From assembly GCA_022449455.1 (NCBI GenBank), contig JAKUPL010000027.1, positions 1-56,873 of the forward strand: a DNA stretch of 56,873 nt, read 5' to 3'. The DNA comes from Alcanivorax sp. (GTDB lineage: Bacteria; Pseudomonadota; Gammaproteobacteria; Pseudomonadales; Alcanivoracaceae). The notes below the pieces were generated by a model. The model did no database searches. It saw nothing but the letters and a program-made list of their open reading frames with translations, and was not told the DNA's origin. The translations under genes and the position numbers were made by a program. Below, piece by piece: positions 1-8,366 of the stretch (position 1 is the first letter of the stretch; the number at the start of each line of letters is the position of its first letter).

Positions 1-1
1 G

Positions 2-313
2 CTCGGCTGGGTGCCGGCACGATTAACGGCCATCAGCTATGCCCTGTGTGGGCGTTTCGCCGCGGGGCTGCGCTGCTGGCAGCAGCAGGCCAGTGCTTGC
101 GACAGTCCCAACGCGGGTCCGGTGATGGCCGCCGGGGCTGGTGCTCTGGGTGTGATGCTGGGTGGTGGTGCGCCCTATCACGGCGGCTGGAAGGACAAGC
201 CGTGGCTGGGCGAAGGAAGGGCGGCCAGCGCCGACAGCATTGCTGCCGCCACTACTCTGGTGCAACGGGCGTTGTCGTTGTGGCTGGGGGTGTTGCTGGG
301 CGTGAGCCTGTGA
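2..313 (+). CDS. cobD: Adenosylcobinamide-phosphate synthase CobD/CbiB, C-terminal fragment (5' end outside window)
   Basis: Open from the window edge (frame starting at base 2) to the TGA at 311-313, so only about the last 103 residues are present. The reading LGWVPARLTAISYALCG and the later GAPYHGGWKDKPWLGEG match the conserved end of CobD/CbiB, the membrane enzyme that joins adenosylcobyric acid to aminopropanol (phosphate) in late cobalamin synthesis. A hydrophobic C-terminal segment (ALSLWLGVLLGVSL) fits a final membrane helix. It overlaps the GTG start of cobC by 4 nt, as expected for translational coupling, and lies upstream of the riboswitch, so it is not in that transcript. Truncation is due to the window edge, not a mutation. 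Confidence 0.85.
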   Translation, partial: LGWVPARLTAISYALCGRFAAGLRCWQQQASACDSPNAGPVMAAGAGALGVMLGGGAPYHGGWKDKPWLGEGRAASADSIAAATTLVQRALSLWLGVLLGVSL

Positions 314-1320
314 GCGTTTTAGAGCGTGAGCACCATGGCGGGCGTTTGCATGAAGCGGCCCGGCGTTGGGGGATTCCGGTCAGTGACTGGCTGGACCTGT
401 CCACCGGCATCAACCCCCACGGCTACCCGGTGCCGGCGATCCCGGAGCGGGTCTGGCAACGGCTGCCGGAAGACGACGACGGCCTGGCGGAGGTCGCCCG
501 GCACTGGCTGGGCCTGCCCACCGCCGCCGACTGTCTGCCGGTGGCCGGCAGCCAGGCCGCCCTGCAGACCCTGCCACTGCTGCGCCGCCCGGGCCGGGTG
601 GGGGTGCCGGCGCCGGGCTACCAGGAACACGCCGCCGCCTGGCAGCGGGCCGGCCACCGGGTGGTGCCGCTGAGCGCGGACCAGGTGCCCGCCGCCCTGC
701 CGGACCTGGATGCCCTGGTGTGGATCCACCCCAACAACCCCACCGGCGCCGTTCTGAACACGGACACCCTGCTCCGCTGGCACCGGGCCCTGGCGGACCG
801 GAACGGCTGGCTGGTGGTGGACGAAGCCTTTATCGAGGCCAGCCCCGCCCCCTCCCTGGCACCGCGCCTGGGCGCGCCGGGGCTGGTGGTGCTGCGCTCC
901 CTGGGCAAGTTCTTCGGCCTGGCCGGCCTGCGCGCCGGCCTGATGGCGGGCCCAACCGCCCTATGCCGGGCCCTGGACCAACGGCTCGGCCCCTGGGCGC
1001 TCAGTCACCCGGCCCGTTACGTGATGGCCACGGCCCTGGCGGACCACCACTGGCAGGCCGCCACCCGCCAACGGCTGCGCACCGACCGGCAACGGCTGGA
1101 TGCCCTGCTGCGCGCCCACGGCCTGCACCCGCAAGGCGACAGCGACCTGTTCGCCTGGTGCCCCACCGCCGACGCCGCCGGCCTGCATCAATGCCTGGCC
1201 CGCCAGGGCGTGCTCACCCGCCTCTGGCCACGCCCCGACGGCCTGCGCCTGGGGCTGCCCGGCGACGAGACCGGCTGGCGGCGGCTGGATCAGGCGCTGG
1301 CGAGCCGGCCCCCGCGATGA
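310..1320 (+). CDS. cobC: Threonine-phosphate decarboxylase CobC
   Basis: A 336-residue PLP-dependent aminotransferase-fold enzyme that would decarboxylate L-threonine phosphate to the (R)-1-amino-2-propanol phosphate used by CobD. Visible marks are the N-terminal HHGGRLHEAARRWG and DLSTGINPHGYP of the CobC/CobD family, the IHPNNPTGA motif near residue 140, VVDEAF near 170, and SLGKFFGLAGLRAG with the likely PLP lysine at about residue 200. The frame stays open upstream to base 46, but the family begins just before HHGGRLHEAA, so the GTG at 310, overlapping the cobD stop, is the better start. No strong ribosome-binding site is visible, consistent with coupling to cobD. Assignment is secure; the exact start is less so. 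Confidence 0.9.
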   Translation: MSVLEREHHGGRLHEAARRWGIPVSDWLDLSTGINPHGYPVPAIPERVWQRLPEDDDGLAEVARHWLGLPTAADCLPVAGSQAALQTLPLLRRPGRVGVPAPGYQEHAAAWQRAGHRVVPLSADQVPAALPDLDALVWIHPNNPTGAVLNTDTLLRWHRALADRNGWLVVDEAFIEASPAPSLAPRLGAPGLVVLRSLGKFFGLAGLRAGLMAGPTALCRALDQRLGPWALSHPARYVMATALADHHWQAATRQRLRTDRQRLDALLRAHGLHPQGDSDLFAWCPTADAAGLHQCLARQGVLTRLWPRPDGLRLGLPGDETGWRRLDQALASRPPR

Positions 1321-1346
1321 AATCGGCGGCAAACCGCCCGTCGTCG

Positions 1347-1375
1347 TTGATTATTGCCCCTTCACTTGCTAGCTT
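1347..1375 (+). promoter_or_regulatory. Candidate sigma-70 promoter for the B12 operon
   Basis: TTGATT at 1347-1352 is followed after 17 nt by TAGCTT at 1370-1375. Transcription would start near 1382, just before the cobalamin riboswitch. The match to consensus is only moderate; position is the main support. Confidence 0.4.
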
Positions 1376-1385
1376 GCGCGCTCCT

Positions 1386-1568
1386 TACGGTGCCCCGCGA
1401 CGGCGGGGTTAAACGGGAAGTCGGTGACGCGCCCCTGCGCCAGCCCGACGCTGCCCCCGCAACGGTGATTGAGAACAAGGCCATCGGAGTCGCCACTGTG
1501 TACGTCACACGGGAAGGCGATGGCCCCGGGAATCCCTCCCTCTCATCAGCCCGGATACCGGCCGCGAG
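1386..1568 (+). promoter_or_regulatory. Cobalamin (AdoCbl) riboswitch upstream of btuB
   Basis: The stretch carries the conserved blocks of the cobalamin riboswitch in order: a GGGAAGTCGGTG block near 1414-1425, the GCTGCCCCCGCAACGGT core near 1450-1466, the B12-box GCCACTG at about 1492-1498, GGGAAGGCGATGG near 1511, and AGCCCGGATACCGGCC near 1549. It sits about 130 nt before btuB with no T-tract terminator following. The expression platform (1569-1699) is rich in C runs that could pair with the GGGG of the btuB ribosome-binding site near 1686, so control at translation is inferred. It should lower expression of the btuB operon when adenosylcobalamin is abundant. The rest of the 379-nt gap between cobC and btuB holds only the promoter and this leader. 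Confidence 0.93.
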
Positions 1569-1699
1569 GAGACAACCTGGCGTCGCGGAGGGCGACGGCG
1601 GCGTGATCCGGAGCCGCCCGGCCCCGCACTCCCCGCCCGCTCCCCCCGACAATCATTATCACGCCGTGCGGGTGAGCTCGGCGAAGGGGATCGTTTCGC

Positions 1700-3532
1700 A
1701 TGACCTTGCGTTTTTCGACGGCACTGGCCGTCCTGCCTGTTTGTTTTTCCGTTTTAGCCTCGTTGGCCGCCGCCGACGACACCGACTCACTGCAAGTCGC
1801 CGCCCTGGATCCGGTGGTGGTCACGCCCACCCTGACCAGCCGCACCGTGGACGCGTCACTGTCCTCGGTCACCGTGATCGATGAAGAACAACTGCGCCGC
1901 CAGCAGCCGGTTGAGTTCACCGATGTGCTGCGCGGCCAACCCGGCATCGATGTCACCGGCAACGGCAGTTTCGGCAAGTCCACCAGCGTCTTTATTCGCG
2001 GCACCGGCAGCAGCTCCTCGCTATTGCTGCTGAACGGCGTGCGTCTGCGTTCGGCCACCGCCGGCAATCCCTCTTGGCAATTCCTGCCCCCCTCGCTGAT
2101 CAGTCGCGTCGAGGTGGTACGGGGACCGCGCGGCAGTCTGTACGGTGCCGATGCCATGGGCGGCGTGGTTCAGGTATTTACTGATCACACCACCGACGGC
2201 GCCTTCGTGGAAGCCGGCGCGGGCACCTTCAATACCCGTCACCTGGCCGCCGGGGCCTCCGGAGAAAGTGACGGCACCCGCTACACCTTGGGCGTGGACC
2301 GCTTCGACACCGATGGTACGGAGCTGCGCGAGAACAGCGGCGACCGGGGTTACGACAATACTTCCGGGGTCATCAATCTGACCCACCGCTTCGACAATGA
2401 CGCCGAGCTCGGCGTCTTCGCCTTCCGCGCCGAAGGCACCACCGAATTCGAGGGATCGTCCCCCGCACAGGAACGGGCCACCGACTATGCGCTGCAGGCA
2501 GCCAGCGTCCACGGCGGCCTGTGGGTCGGCGACAACTGGCTGAGCAAACTGCAAATCAGCGATGCCCGTGACGAAAGCGAAGGTTACACCGACGGCAACC
2601 GCAGCAACTTCTTCAACACCCGCAGTCGCGCCGCGAGCTGGCAGAATTTTCTACTGCTCGGCGATCACGAGCTGGTGTTCGGCGGCGACTTCCTGCGCGA
2701 CAGCGTGGAGAGCAGCACCCAGTACGACGAGGATGAGCGCGATAACAGTGCCGGCTTCGCTCAGCTGTTGCTGAACTTTGGTGCGTTCGATATCCAGGCC
2801 AGCGGCCGCTATGACGACAACGAAGCCTTTGGTGGCGAAACCACCGGAGGATTGGCGGTGGGCTACAAGGTCACCCCTCATCATCGTGTGCGCGCCAGCT
2901 ACGCCACCGCGTTTCGCGCACCCTCGTTCAATGAGCTTTATTATCCCGGCTTCGGTAACCCGGAACTGGAAGCGGAGAAATCAAAAAGCCTGGAGCTGGG
3001 CGTTCGTGGCCAATGGCAAATCTGGTTCTGGGACCTGGCCTTGTACGAGACCAACGTGGACGATCTGATCGGTACCGCCGACATCGGTCTCGGTCTGGGC
3101 TCGTACAATGTGGACGAGGCACGCATCCGCGGCGCCGAGCTGACCTCTGGTCTGGAATGGAATCAATGGCGCGTGGCCGCAGCCGCGTCCATCGAGGACC
3201 CTCGGGACCGTGATACCGGCAACGTTCTGCAGCGCCGCGCCAAACGCAGCCTGCGCCTGGATGTCGACCGACAACTCGGGGATGTTTCACTGGGCGGCAC
3301 TCTGGTGCTTAAGAGCGACCGCTACAATGACGCCGAGAACGAGGAACCGCTACCCGGTTTTGGTACGCTTGATCTGCGCGCGGACTGGCGTTTCGCACCG
3401 CGCTGGTCGGCACGTCTGGCGGTCAAGAACGTGCTCGACAAGAGTTATGCCACCAGCACCAACTTCGCCGGTTGGGATTATCTGAACGCCGGCCGCTTTA
3501 CCATGCTGAACCTGCGCTACGAACTGCAGTAA
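1700..3532 (+). CDS. btuB: TonB-dependent outer-membrane vitamin B12 receptor BtuB
   Basis: A 610-residue outer-membrane receptor that would import cobalamin using TonB energy. It starts with a signal peptide (about 1-24, ending SLAAA), then a TonB-box-like LDPVVVTP at about 36-43, a plug domain with RRQQPVEFTDVLRGQPGIDV and VEVVRGPRGSLYGADAMGGVV, and a beta-barrel ending NLRYELQ with the aromatic/hydrophobic C-terminus typical of barrel insertion. The length is close to that of E. coli BtuB (about 614). The ribosome-binding site AAGGGG lies about 10 nt before the ATG. The cobalamin riboswitch immediately upstream and btuF-btuC-btuD downstream make B12, rather than another siderophore-like ligand, the substrate. 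Confidence 0.95.
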   Translation: MTLRFSTALAVLPVCFSVLASLAAADDTDSLQVAALDPVVVTPTLTSRTVDASLSSVTVIDEEQLRRQQPVEFTDVLRGQPGIDVTGNGSFGKSTSVFIRGTGSSSSLLLLNGVRLRSATAGNPSWQFLPPSLISRVEVVRGPRGSLYGADAMGGVVQVFTDHTTDGAFVEAGAGTFNTRHLAAGASGESDGTRYTLGVDRFDTDGTELRENSGDRGYDNTSGVINLTHRFDNDAELGVFAFRAEGTTEFEGSSPAQERATDYALQAASVHGGLWVGDNWLSKLQISDARDESEGYTDGNRSNFFNTRSRAASWQNFLLLGDHELVFGGDFLRDSVESSTQYDEDERDNSAGFAQLLLNFGAFDIQASGRYDDNEAFGGETTGGLAVGYKVTPHHRVRASYATAFRAPSFNELYYPGFGNPELEAEKSKSLELGVRGQWQIWFWDLALYETNVDDLIGTADIGLGLGSYNVDEARIRGAELTSGLEWNQWRVAAAASIEDPRDRDTGNVLQRRAKRSLRLDVDRQLGDVSLGGTLVLKSDRYNDAENEEPLPGFGTLDLRADWRFAPRWSARLAVKNVLDKSYATSTNFAGWDYLNAGRFTMLNLRYELQ

Positions 3533-3544
3533 CCGGAGACCACC

Positions 3545-4438
3545 ATGCCTCGCTCGCCGCTGTTCCGCGCTTTGCTTCAAGTTCTTGGCCTGGTATCGCT
3601 GGCGGTCTGGGCGCGGGCGGAGGTATGCGTGGACGACGATGTGGACCGGCGGGTGTGCCTTGAGCAGCCGGCGCGACGCATCGTGGCGCTGTCCCCCGGC
3701 GCCACCGAACTGCTCTACGACGCCGGCGCCGGCGACCGGCTGGTGGGCGCGGTGAGCTTCAGCGACTATCCCTCCGAAGCCAAGGCGCTGCCCCGCGTGG
3801 GCAGCTACAAGCGGCTTGATCTGGAGGCGATTCTGGCCCTCAAGCCGGATCTGGTGGTGGCCTGGGTCAGCGGCAATCCGGCCACCCAGGTGGAGCGGCT
3901 GGAAACGCTGGGGCTCAACGTTTATCGCGGCGAACCGCTGCGCTTCGCCGAGGTGGCCGACACCCTGGAGCGCCTGGCGGTGCTGGCCGGCACGGAACCG
4001 GCCGGCCGCGCCGCCGCCGCGCGGTTTCGCGACGGCATCACCGAGCTGCGCGACCGTTTCGCCGGGGCCGACCCGGTCACGGTCTTCTACGAAGTCTGGG
4101 AGGAGCCGCTGATGACGGTGAACGGCGAGCACCTGATCAGCGAAGCGATCCGCACCTGCGGCGGCGTCAATGTGTTCGCCGACCTGCCCGGTCTGGCGCC
4201 CCGGATCGGCACCGAGGCGGTGATCGCCGCCGACCCGGAGGCGATCGTGGCCGGCGGCATGGGCGAGAACAATCCGGCCTGGCTGACGCCCTGGAAGCGT
4301 TTCCGGGCGCTCACCGCGGTACAACGGGAGAACCTTTTCTTCGTGCCCCCTTCCACCTTGCAGCGCCCCACTCCGCAAATGTTGGAGGGCACCCGCCTGC
4401 TCTGCGACCACCTGGAGCGCGCCCGTGCCCGGCGTTAG
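3545..4438 (+). CDS. btuF: Periplasmic cobalamin-binding protein BtuF
   Basis: A 297-residue periplasmic binding protein for the BtuCD importer. It has a signal peptide (roughly 1-25, cleavage after VWARA) and then the type III solute-binding fold: PARRIVALSPGATELLYDAG, GDRLVGAVSFSDYP, LDLEAILALKPDLVVAWVSG and, in the second lobe, YEVWEEPLMTVNG. A GGAG ribosome-binding site precedes the ATG, 12 nt after btuB. The gene ends inside the start of btuC (14-nt overlap), showing tight operon packing. The B12 role follows from the family and from the neighbours under the riboswitch. Confidence 0.92.
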   Translation: MPRSPLFRALLQVLGLVSLAVWARAEVCVDDDVDRRVCLEQPARRIVALSPGATELLYDAGAGDRLVGAVSFSDYPSEAKALPRVGSYKRLDLEAILALKPDLVVAWVSGNPATQVERLETLGLNVYRGEPLRFAEVADTLERLAVLAGTEPAGRAAAARFRDGITELRDRFAGADPVTVFYEVWEEPLMTVNGEHLISEAIRTCGGVNVFADLPGLAPRIGTEAVIAADPEAIVAGGMGENNPAWLTPWKRFRALTAVQRENLFFVPPSTLQRPTPQMLEGTRLLCDHLERARARR

Positions 4439-5402
4439 TCCGCGCCCACTGGCGCTGGCTCTGCTGGCCCTGGCCGGCGCCCTGGCGGTGGCCTTGTCAC
4501 TGGCGGTGGGCAGCGTACCCATCCATGGCGCGGAGCTATGGGCGGTGTTCACCGGCGGCGGCGATCCGCTGCACCGGGAACTGCTCTTGTCTCTGCGCCT
4601 GCCCCGGGCGCTGGCGGCGTTCGCCACCGGCGGCCTGCTGGGGCTGGCCGGGGCGCTGATGCAGGTGCTGCTGCGCAACCCCCTGGCGGACCCTTACGTG
4701 CTGGGTCTGTCCGGCGGCGCGGCGGTGGGCGCCCTGGGCGCCATGCTGCTGGGGGCCGCCGCCGTCTGGGTGCCCGGCGCCGCCTTTGTCGGTGCCTTGC
4801 TTTCCACCGTGCTGGTGTTCGGCCTGGCCCAGGGCGTGGGCGGCTGGACCCCGACCCGGCTGCTGCTCACCGGGGTGGTGGTGGCCGCCGGCTGGGGCGC
4901 GGTGGTCACCTTCCTGCTTACCCTGAGCCCGGCGGAGCGGCTGCCGGGCATGCTCTACTGGTTGATGGGCGACCTCAGCTATGCCCGCTCGCCGTGGCCG
5001 GCCTGGCTGCTGCTGGTGCCGGCGGCGTTGCTGGTGGTGCCGCTGGGGCGCGGCCTCAATGTGTTGGCCCGGGGGCCGCTGCTGGCGGCGTCTCTTGGTG
5101 TTGCGGTACGCCCCCTGGAAATCACCGTCTATGTGCTGGCCAGCGCGCTCACCGCCATGGCGGTGAGCACCGCCGGCAGCGTCGGCTTCGTGGGCCTGGT
5201 GGTGCCGCATATGCTGCGGCTGGCGCTGGGCAACGACCAGCGCCTGATCCTGCCGGCCAGCGTGCTGGCCGGCGGCGCCCTGCTGACTCTGGCGGACACC
5301 CTGGCGCGCACCCTGCTGGCGCCCCAGCAGTTGCCGGTGGGGGTGATCACCGCCCTGCTCGGCGTGCCCACCTTCCTGCTGTTGCTGTACCGGAGCCGCT
5401 GA
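4425..5402 (+). CDS. btuC: Vitamin B12 ABC transporter permease BtuC
   Basis: A 325-residue FecCD-type inner-membrane permease. Multiple hydrophobic helices are visible. Family marks include LRLPRALAAFATGGLLGLAGALMQVLLRNPLADP (positions about 48-85), VLGLSGGAAVGALG, and near the end GSVGFVGLVVPHMLRL and PQQLPVGVITALLGVPTFLLLL. It begins at a GTG within the end of btuF (14-nt overlap) and its TGA shares one base with the btuD ATG, so the three transporter genes should be co-translated. FecCD permeases also serve siderophores; context fixes the substrate as cobalamin. Confidence 0.92.
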   Translation: MPGVSPRPLALALLALAGALAVALSLAVGSVPIHGAELWAVFTGGGDPLHRELLLSLRLPRALAAFATGGLLGLAGALMQVLLRNPLADPYVLGLSGGAAVGALGAMLLGAAAVWVPGAAFVGALLSTVLVFGLAQGVGGWTPTRLLLTGVVVAAGWGAVVTFLLTLSPAERLPGMLYWLMGDLSYARSPWPAWLLLVPAALLVVPLGRGLNVLARGPLLAASLGVAVRPLEITVYVLASALTAMAVSTAGSVGFVGLVVPHMLRLALGNDQRLILPASVLAGGALLTLADTLARTLLAPQQLPVGVITALLGVPTFLLLLYRSR

Positions 5403-6199
5403 TGACCGTGCTCACCACGCAGGATCTGGTCATCGACATCCCCGGCCGCGCCGACGGCCGCCCCCTGACCCTGCGCGTGGCGCCGGGCCAGCGCTGGGGG
5501 GTGCTGGGCCCCAATGGCGTCGGCAAGACCACCCTGCTGCACACCCTGGCCGGGCTGCGCGCGCCCCGCGCCGGTCGGGTGCTTCTGGACGATACGCCCC
5601 TGGAAGCGCTGAAGCGCAAGCGCGTGGCGCAACGGCTGGCGCTGGTGTTCCAGGATCGCCAGGACGGCTTCCCGGCCACGGTGCTGGAAACCGCTCTGAT
5701 CGGACGCCATCCGTTTCTGGCGCCCTGGCGCCGGGAGGGGGCGGAAGACCTGCTGCTGGCCCGCGAGGCCCTGGCCGCCCTGGCGGTGAGCCACCTGGCC
5801 GACCGTTTGGTGACCACCCTGTCCGGCGGCGAGCGCCAGCGGGTGGCCATCGCCACCGCCCTGGCCCAGACGCCTTCCGTGTGGCTGGCGGACGAGCCCA
5901 CCAACCACCTGGACCTGCACCATCAGGTGGCGGTGATGAAACTGCTGCGCGAGCGCGCCGGGCGCGGCGCCGCGGTGGTAATGGGCCTGCACGACCTGAA
6001 CCTGGCCGCGCGCTGGTGCGACCACCTGCTGCTGCTGTACCCGGACGGCCAGCATTGCTTCGGCCCCGCCGAGGCGATGCTGGAGCCCACCGCCCTGGCG
6101 CGCCTGTACGGCCAACCCCTGACCATGGCCCGGGTGGGTGGCGCGCCGGTGTTCGTGCCCGCCGACCCGGCGCCGGGAGCCTCCGATGACCGACCCTGA
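5402..6199 (+). CDS. btuD: Vitamin B12 ABC transporter ATPase BtuD
   Basis: A 265-residue ABC ATPase that would power BtuC. Walker A GPNGVGKT lies at residues 36-43, a Q-loop around LVFQDRQDG, the signature LSGGERQRVAIA, Walker B SVWLADEPTNHLD, and the switch histidine in MGLHDLNLAARW. The frame is open upstream in an alternative reading of btuC, but the ATG at 5402, overlapping the btuC stop by one base, gives the normal family length. The last 14 nt overlap cobB. Confidence 0.92.
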   Translation: MTVLTTQDLVIDIPGRADGRPLTLRVAPGQRWGVLGPNGVGKTTLLHTLAGLRAPRAGRVLLDDTPLEALKRKRVAQRLALVFQDRQDGFPATVLETALIGRHPFLAPWRREGAEDLLLAREALAALAVSHLADRLVTTLSGGERQRVAIATALAQTPSVWLADEPTNHLDLHHQVAVMKLLRERAGRGAAVVMGLHDLNLAARWCDHLLLLYPDGQHCFGPAEAMLEPTALARLYGQPLTMARVGGAPVFVPADPAPGASDDRP

Positions 6200-7508
6200 T
6201 GTTTTCCGGGGCCGCGTGCCCGCCGCCCTGATCAGCGCGCCGGGCTCCGGCCAGGGCAAGTCGCTGATCACCGCCGCCCTGGCCCGGCTGCACCGCAACG
6301 CCGGGCGCCGGGTACGGGTATTCAAGTTCGGCCCGGACTATCTGGACCCCATGGTGCTGGAGCGCGCCAGCGGCGCGCCGGTGTATCAGCTGCAGCCGTG
6401 GATGACCGGCGAGGCGGAATGCCGCTGGCGGTTGGCGGAAGCGGCCACCCAGGCGGACCTGATCCTGGTGGAAGGGGCCATGGGCCTGTTCGACGGCACC
6501 CCCTCCAGCGCCGACCTGGCGGTGCTGGCGGGCATCCCGGCGATCCCGGTGATCGACGCCTGGGGTATGGCCCAGACATTCGGCGCCGTGGCCCTGGGCC
6601 TGGCCCGCTACCGGGACGATCTGACGGTGCGCGAAGTGATCGCCAACCGGGTGGCCAGCCGGCGCCACGGTGATCTGCTCGCCGAGGGCCTGCCGGCGGA
6701 CCTGACCCTGCTGGGCGCGGTGCCCCGCCATGAGTCCATGACCTTGCCCGAACGCCATCTCGGTCTGGTGCAGGCCGGTGAGCTGGACGATCTGGACCAG
6801 CGCCTCGACCAGGCCGCCGCGGTGCTCGCCGAGGCCGGCCTGGACCGTCTACCGGCCCCGGTGACCTTCAATGCGCCCCGCCCGGCGCCGCCGGAGCGCC
6901 TTCTGAAAGGCAAACGAATCGGCGTGGCGCGGGACGCGGCTTTCGCCTTTCTGTACCCGGCCAACCAGGATCTGCTCCGCGACCTGGGTGCCGAGCTGCG
7001 TTTCTTCTCGCCCTTGGCCGACGCCGCGCCGCCGGACGTGGACGCACTCTGGCTGCCCGGCGGCTACCCCGAACTGCACGGCGCCCCCCTGGCCGCCAAC
7101 GTGGCGATGGGGCAAGCGATCCGCGCCCACCATCGGGCCGGCAAACCGATCCTGGCGGAATGCGGTGGCCTGATGAGTTGCCTGGAAACGGTGATCGACG
7201 GCGACGGCGAACGCCATCGGGGCTTCGGCCTGCTGCCCGGTACGGCACGGCTCACCGGCAAGCTGCAGGGGCTGGGCATGCACGCGCTGCGCCTGGGCGA
7301 GGAAGAACTGCGCGGCCACACCTTCCACCATGCCGCCCTGGACGACGCGCCGCCGGCACGACTGTTCAGCGAAAAGCAAAGCGGCACCGGCGGTGAACCG
7401 GTGTTCGTGGACGGCGGCCTGGTGGCCAGCTTCTTCCACGGCTACTTTCCTTCATCGCCGACGCTGGTGGCCGCGATCTTCGAAGGTCGCTTTCCCCCTT
7501 CCCGGTAA
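6186..7508 (+). CDS. cobB: Cobyrinate a,c-diamide synthase CobB/CbiA
   Basis: A 440-residue ATP-dependent glutamine amidotransferase that amidates the a and c side chains of (hydrogeno)cobyrinic acid. The N-terminal ATP-binding part has SAPGSGQGKSLITAALARL and FKFGPDYLDP. The C-terminal class I-type amidotransferase part has LWLPGGYPELHG, the nucleophile motif LAECGGLM, and late histidines in HTFHHAAL and FFHGYFPSS. The ATG at 6186 is 14 nt inside btuD; the earlier open frame from 6138 would only add shadow sequence. Finding this enzyme inside the uptake operon suggests that imported or internal corrinoids lacking side-chain amides can be finished, which is inference. Confidence 0.92.
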   Translation: MTDPDVFRGRVPAALISAPGSGQGKSLITAALARLHRNAGRRVRVFKFGPDYLDPMVLERASGAPVYQLQPWMTGEAECRWRLAEAATQADLILVEGAMGLFDGTPSSADLAVLAGIPAIPVIDAWGMAQTFGAVALGLARYRDDLTVREVIANRVASRRHGDLLAEGLPADLTLLGAVPRHESMTLPERHLGLVQAGELDDLDQRLDQAAAVLAEAGLDRLPAPVTFNAPRPAPPERLLKGKRIGVARDAAFAFLYPANQDLLRDLGAELRFFSPLADAAPPDVDALWLPGGYPELHGAPLAANVAMGQAIRAHHRAGKPILAECGGLMSCLETVIDGDGERHRGFGLLPGTARLTGKLQGLGMHALRLGEEELRGHTFHHAALDDAPPARLFSEKQSGTGGEPVFVDGGLVASFFHGYFPSSPTLVAAIFEGRFPPSR

Positions 7509-7520
7509 CAGGAGACACGC

Positions 7521-8132
7521 ATGCGCGAAGACGCCAAAACCCCGCAACGCCACGCCGAACGCATGGCGAAAAAACAACGCATCATGCAGGAACGCATCGC
7601 CCGCGCCGACAAGGACCAAGGCGTGCTGCTGGTGCTCACCGGCCCCGGCAAGGGCAAGAGCAGCTCGGGCTTCGGCATGCTGGCCCGGGCCCTGGGCCAT
7701 GGCATGAAGGTGGGCGTGGTGCAGTTCATCAAGGGCGCCTTCAGCACCGGCGAGGAAGCCTTCTTCCGTGACCTGCCCAATGTGGATTACCACGTGATGG
7801 GCGAGGGCTACACCTGGGATACCCAGGACCGGGAGCGGGACGTGGCCGCCGCCGAGGCGGCCTGGGCGGTGGCCCGCCAGATGCTGCGCGACGACCGCTA
7901 CCATCTGGTGTTGCTGGACGAACTGAACATCGCCCTGCGCTACGAGTACCTGGACCGGGACACCGTGCTCGACGACCTGCAAAACCGCCCGCCCCTGCAA
8001 CACGCCGTGGTCACCGGCCGCTACGCGCCGAAAGAGCTGATCGAGCTGGCGGACACGGTCACGGAAATGAAAGTCGTCAAGCATGCGTTCAAGGATCAGG
8101 GCGTGCGCGCGCAGAAAGGCGTGGAATTGTAA
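7521..8132 (+). CDS. cobO: Corrinoid adenosyltransferase CobO/BtuR
   Basis: A 203-residue cytoplasmic enzyme that adds the 5'-deoxyadenosyl group from ATP to Co(I) corrinoids. It shows the family's charged N-terminus, the P-loop GPGKGKSSS near residues 40-48, VQFIKGAF, a LVLLDELNIAL block that acts like Walker B, and TGRYAPKELIELADTVTEM near the C-terminus. Length matches CobO/BtuR/CobA. An AGGAGA ribosome-binding site precedes the ATG 12 nt after cobB. It is the last gene before a 234-nt repeat-rich gap, so cobQ may be less tightly coupled. Confidence 0.94.
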   Translation: MREDAKTPQRHAERMAKKQRIMQERIARADKDQGVLLVLTGPGKGKSSSGFGMLARALGHGMKVGVVQFIKGAFSTGEEAFFRDLPNVDYHVMGEGYTWDTQDRERDVAAAEAAWAVARQMLRDDRYHLVLLDELNIALRYEYLDRDTVLDDLQNRPPLQHAVVTGRYAPKELIELADTVTEMKVVKHAFKDQGVRAQKGVEL

Positions 8133-8136
8133 GAGC

Positions 8137-8308
8137 AGTTGAAAGTTGAAAGTTAAAAGTTGAAACGCGGATCGGGGCGTTGCGGTCGGCACTGCCTTGC
8201 CCGCGCTTAAGGGTCACAGGGATGAACCGCACCGTTTGCACGGCCGTGTGGGCCGCGGGGCAGCCTTTCCGCCACGACCTTTTAACTTTTAACTTGTAAC
8301 TTTCAACT
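8137..8308. repeat. Heptamer-armed inverted repeat element, AGTTRAA family (element A1)
   Basis: The left arm at 8137-8164 is four tandem 7-nt units of the form AGTTGAA or AGTTAAA. The right arm at 8280-8308 is the same unit in reverse complement, also four units, one altered to AGTTACA. The 115-nt interior begins ACGCGG right after the left arm. The element lies between cobO and cobQ on the same strand. It could fold as a long hairpin in RNA from either strand. I do not recognise a named family. Confidence 0.8.
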
Positions 8309-8321
8309 CGCCCCAACCCGC

Positions 8322-8345
8322 TATCGCGGCTCAAGCCGCTCCTAC
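8322..8345. repeat. REP-like palindrome (GCGGCT-CA-AGCCGC-TCCTAC)
   Basis: A perfect 6-bp stem GCGGCT/AGCCGC at 8326-8339, preceded by TATC and followed by TCCTAC. The same core with GA in the loop recurs at 15431-15454. It lies about 20 nt before the cobQ start. It resembles the REP sequences scattered through Pseudomonas-type genomes. Confidence 0.65.
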
Positions 8346-8366
8346 AAAAAACCAGGGCGGCCTGTC

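Noticed and set aside
1569-1699. Intrinsic terminator in the cobalamin riboswitch expression platform
   Set aside because: The region is G+C-rich but no stem is followed by a T run.
4538-5400. An N-terminal extension fusing a new domain to BtuD
   Set aside because: The extension is btuC read in another frame; the ATG at 5402 gives a normal BtuD.
8137-8308. CRISPR-like array from the tandem heptamers
   Set aside because: Units are 7 nt with no spacers and no cas genes nearby; the arms are inverted, not direct, repeats.
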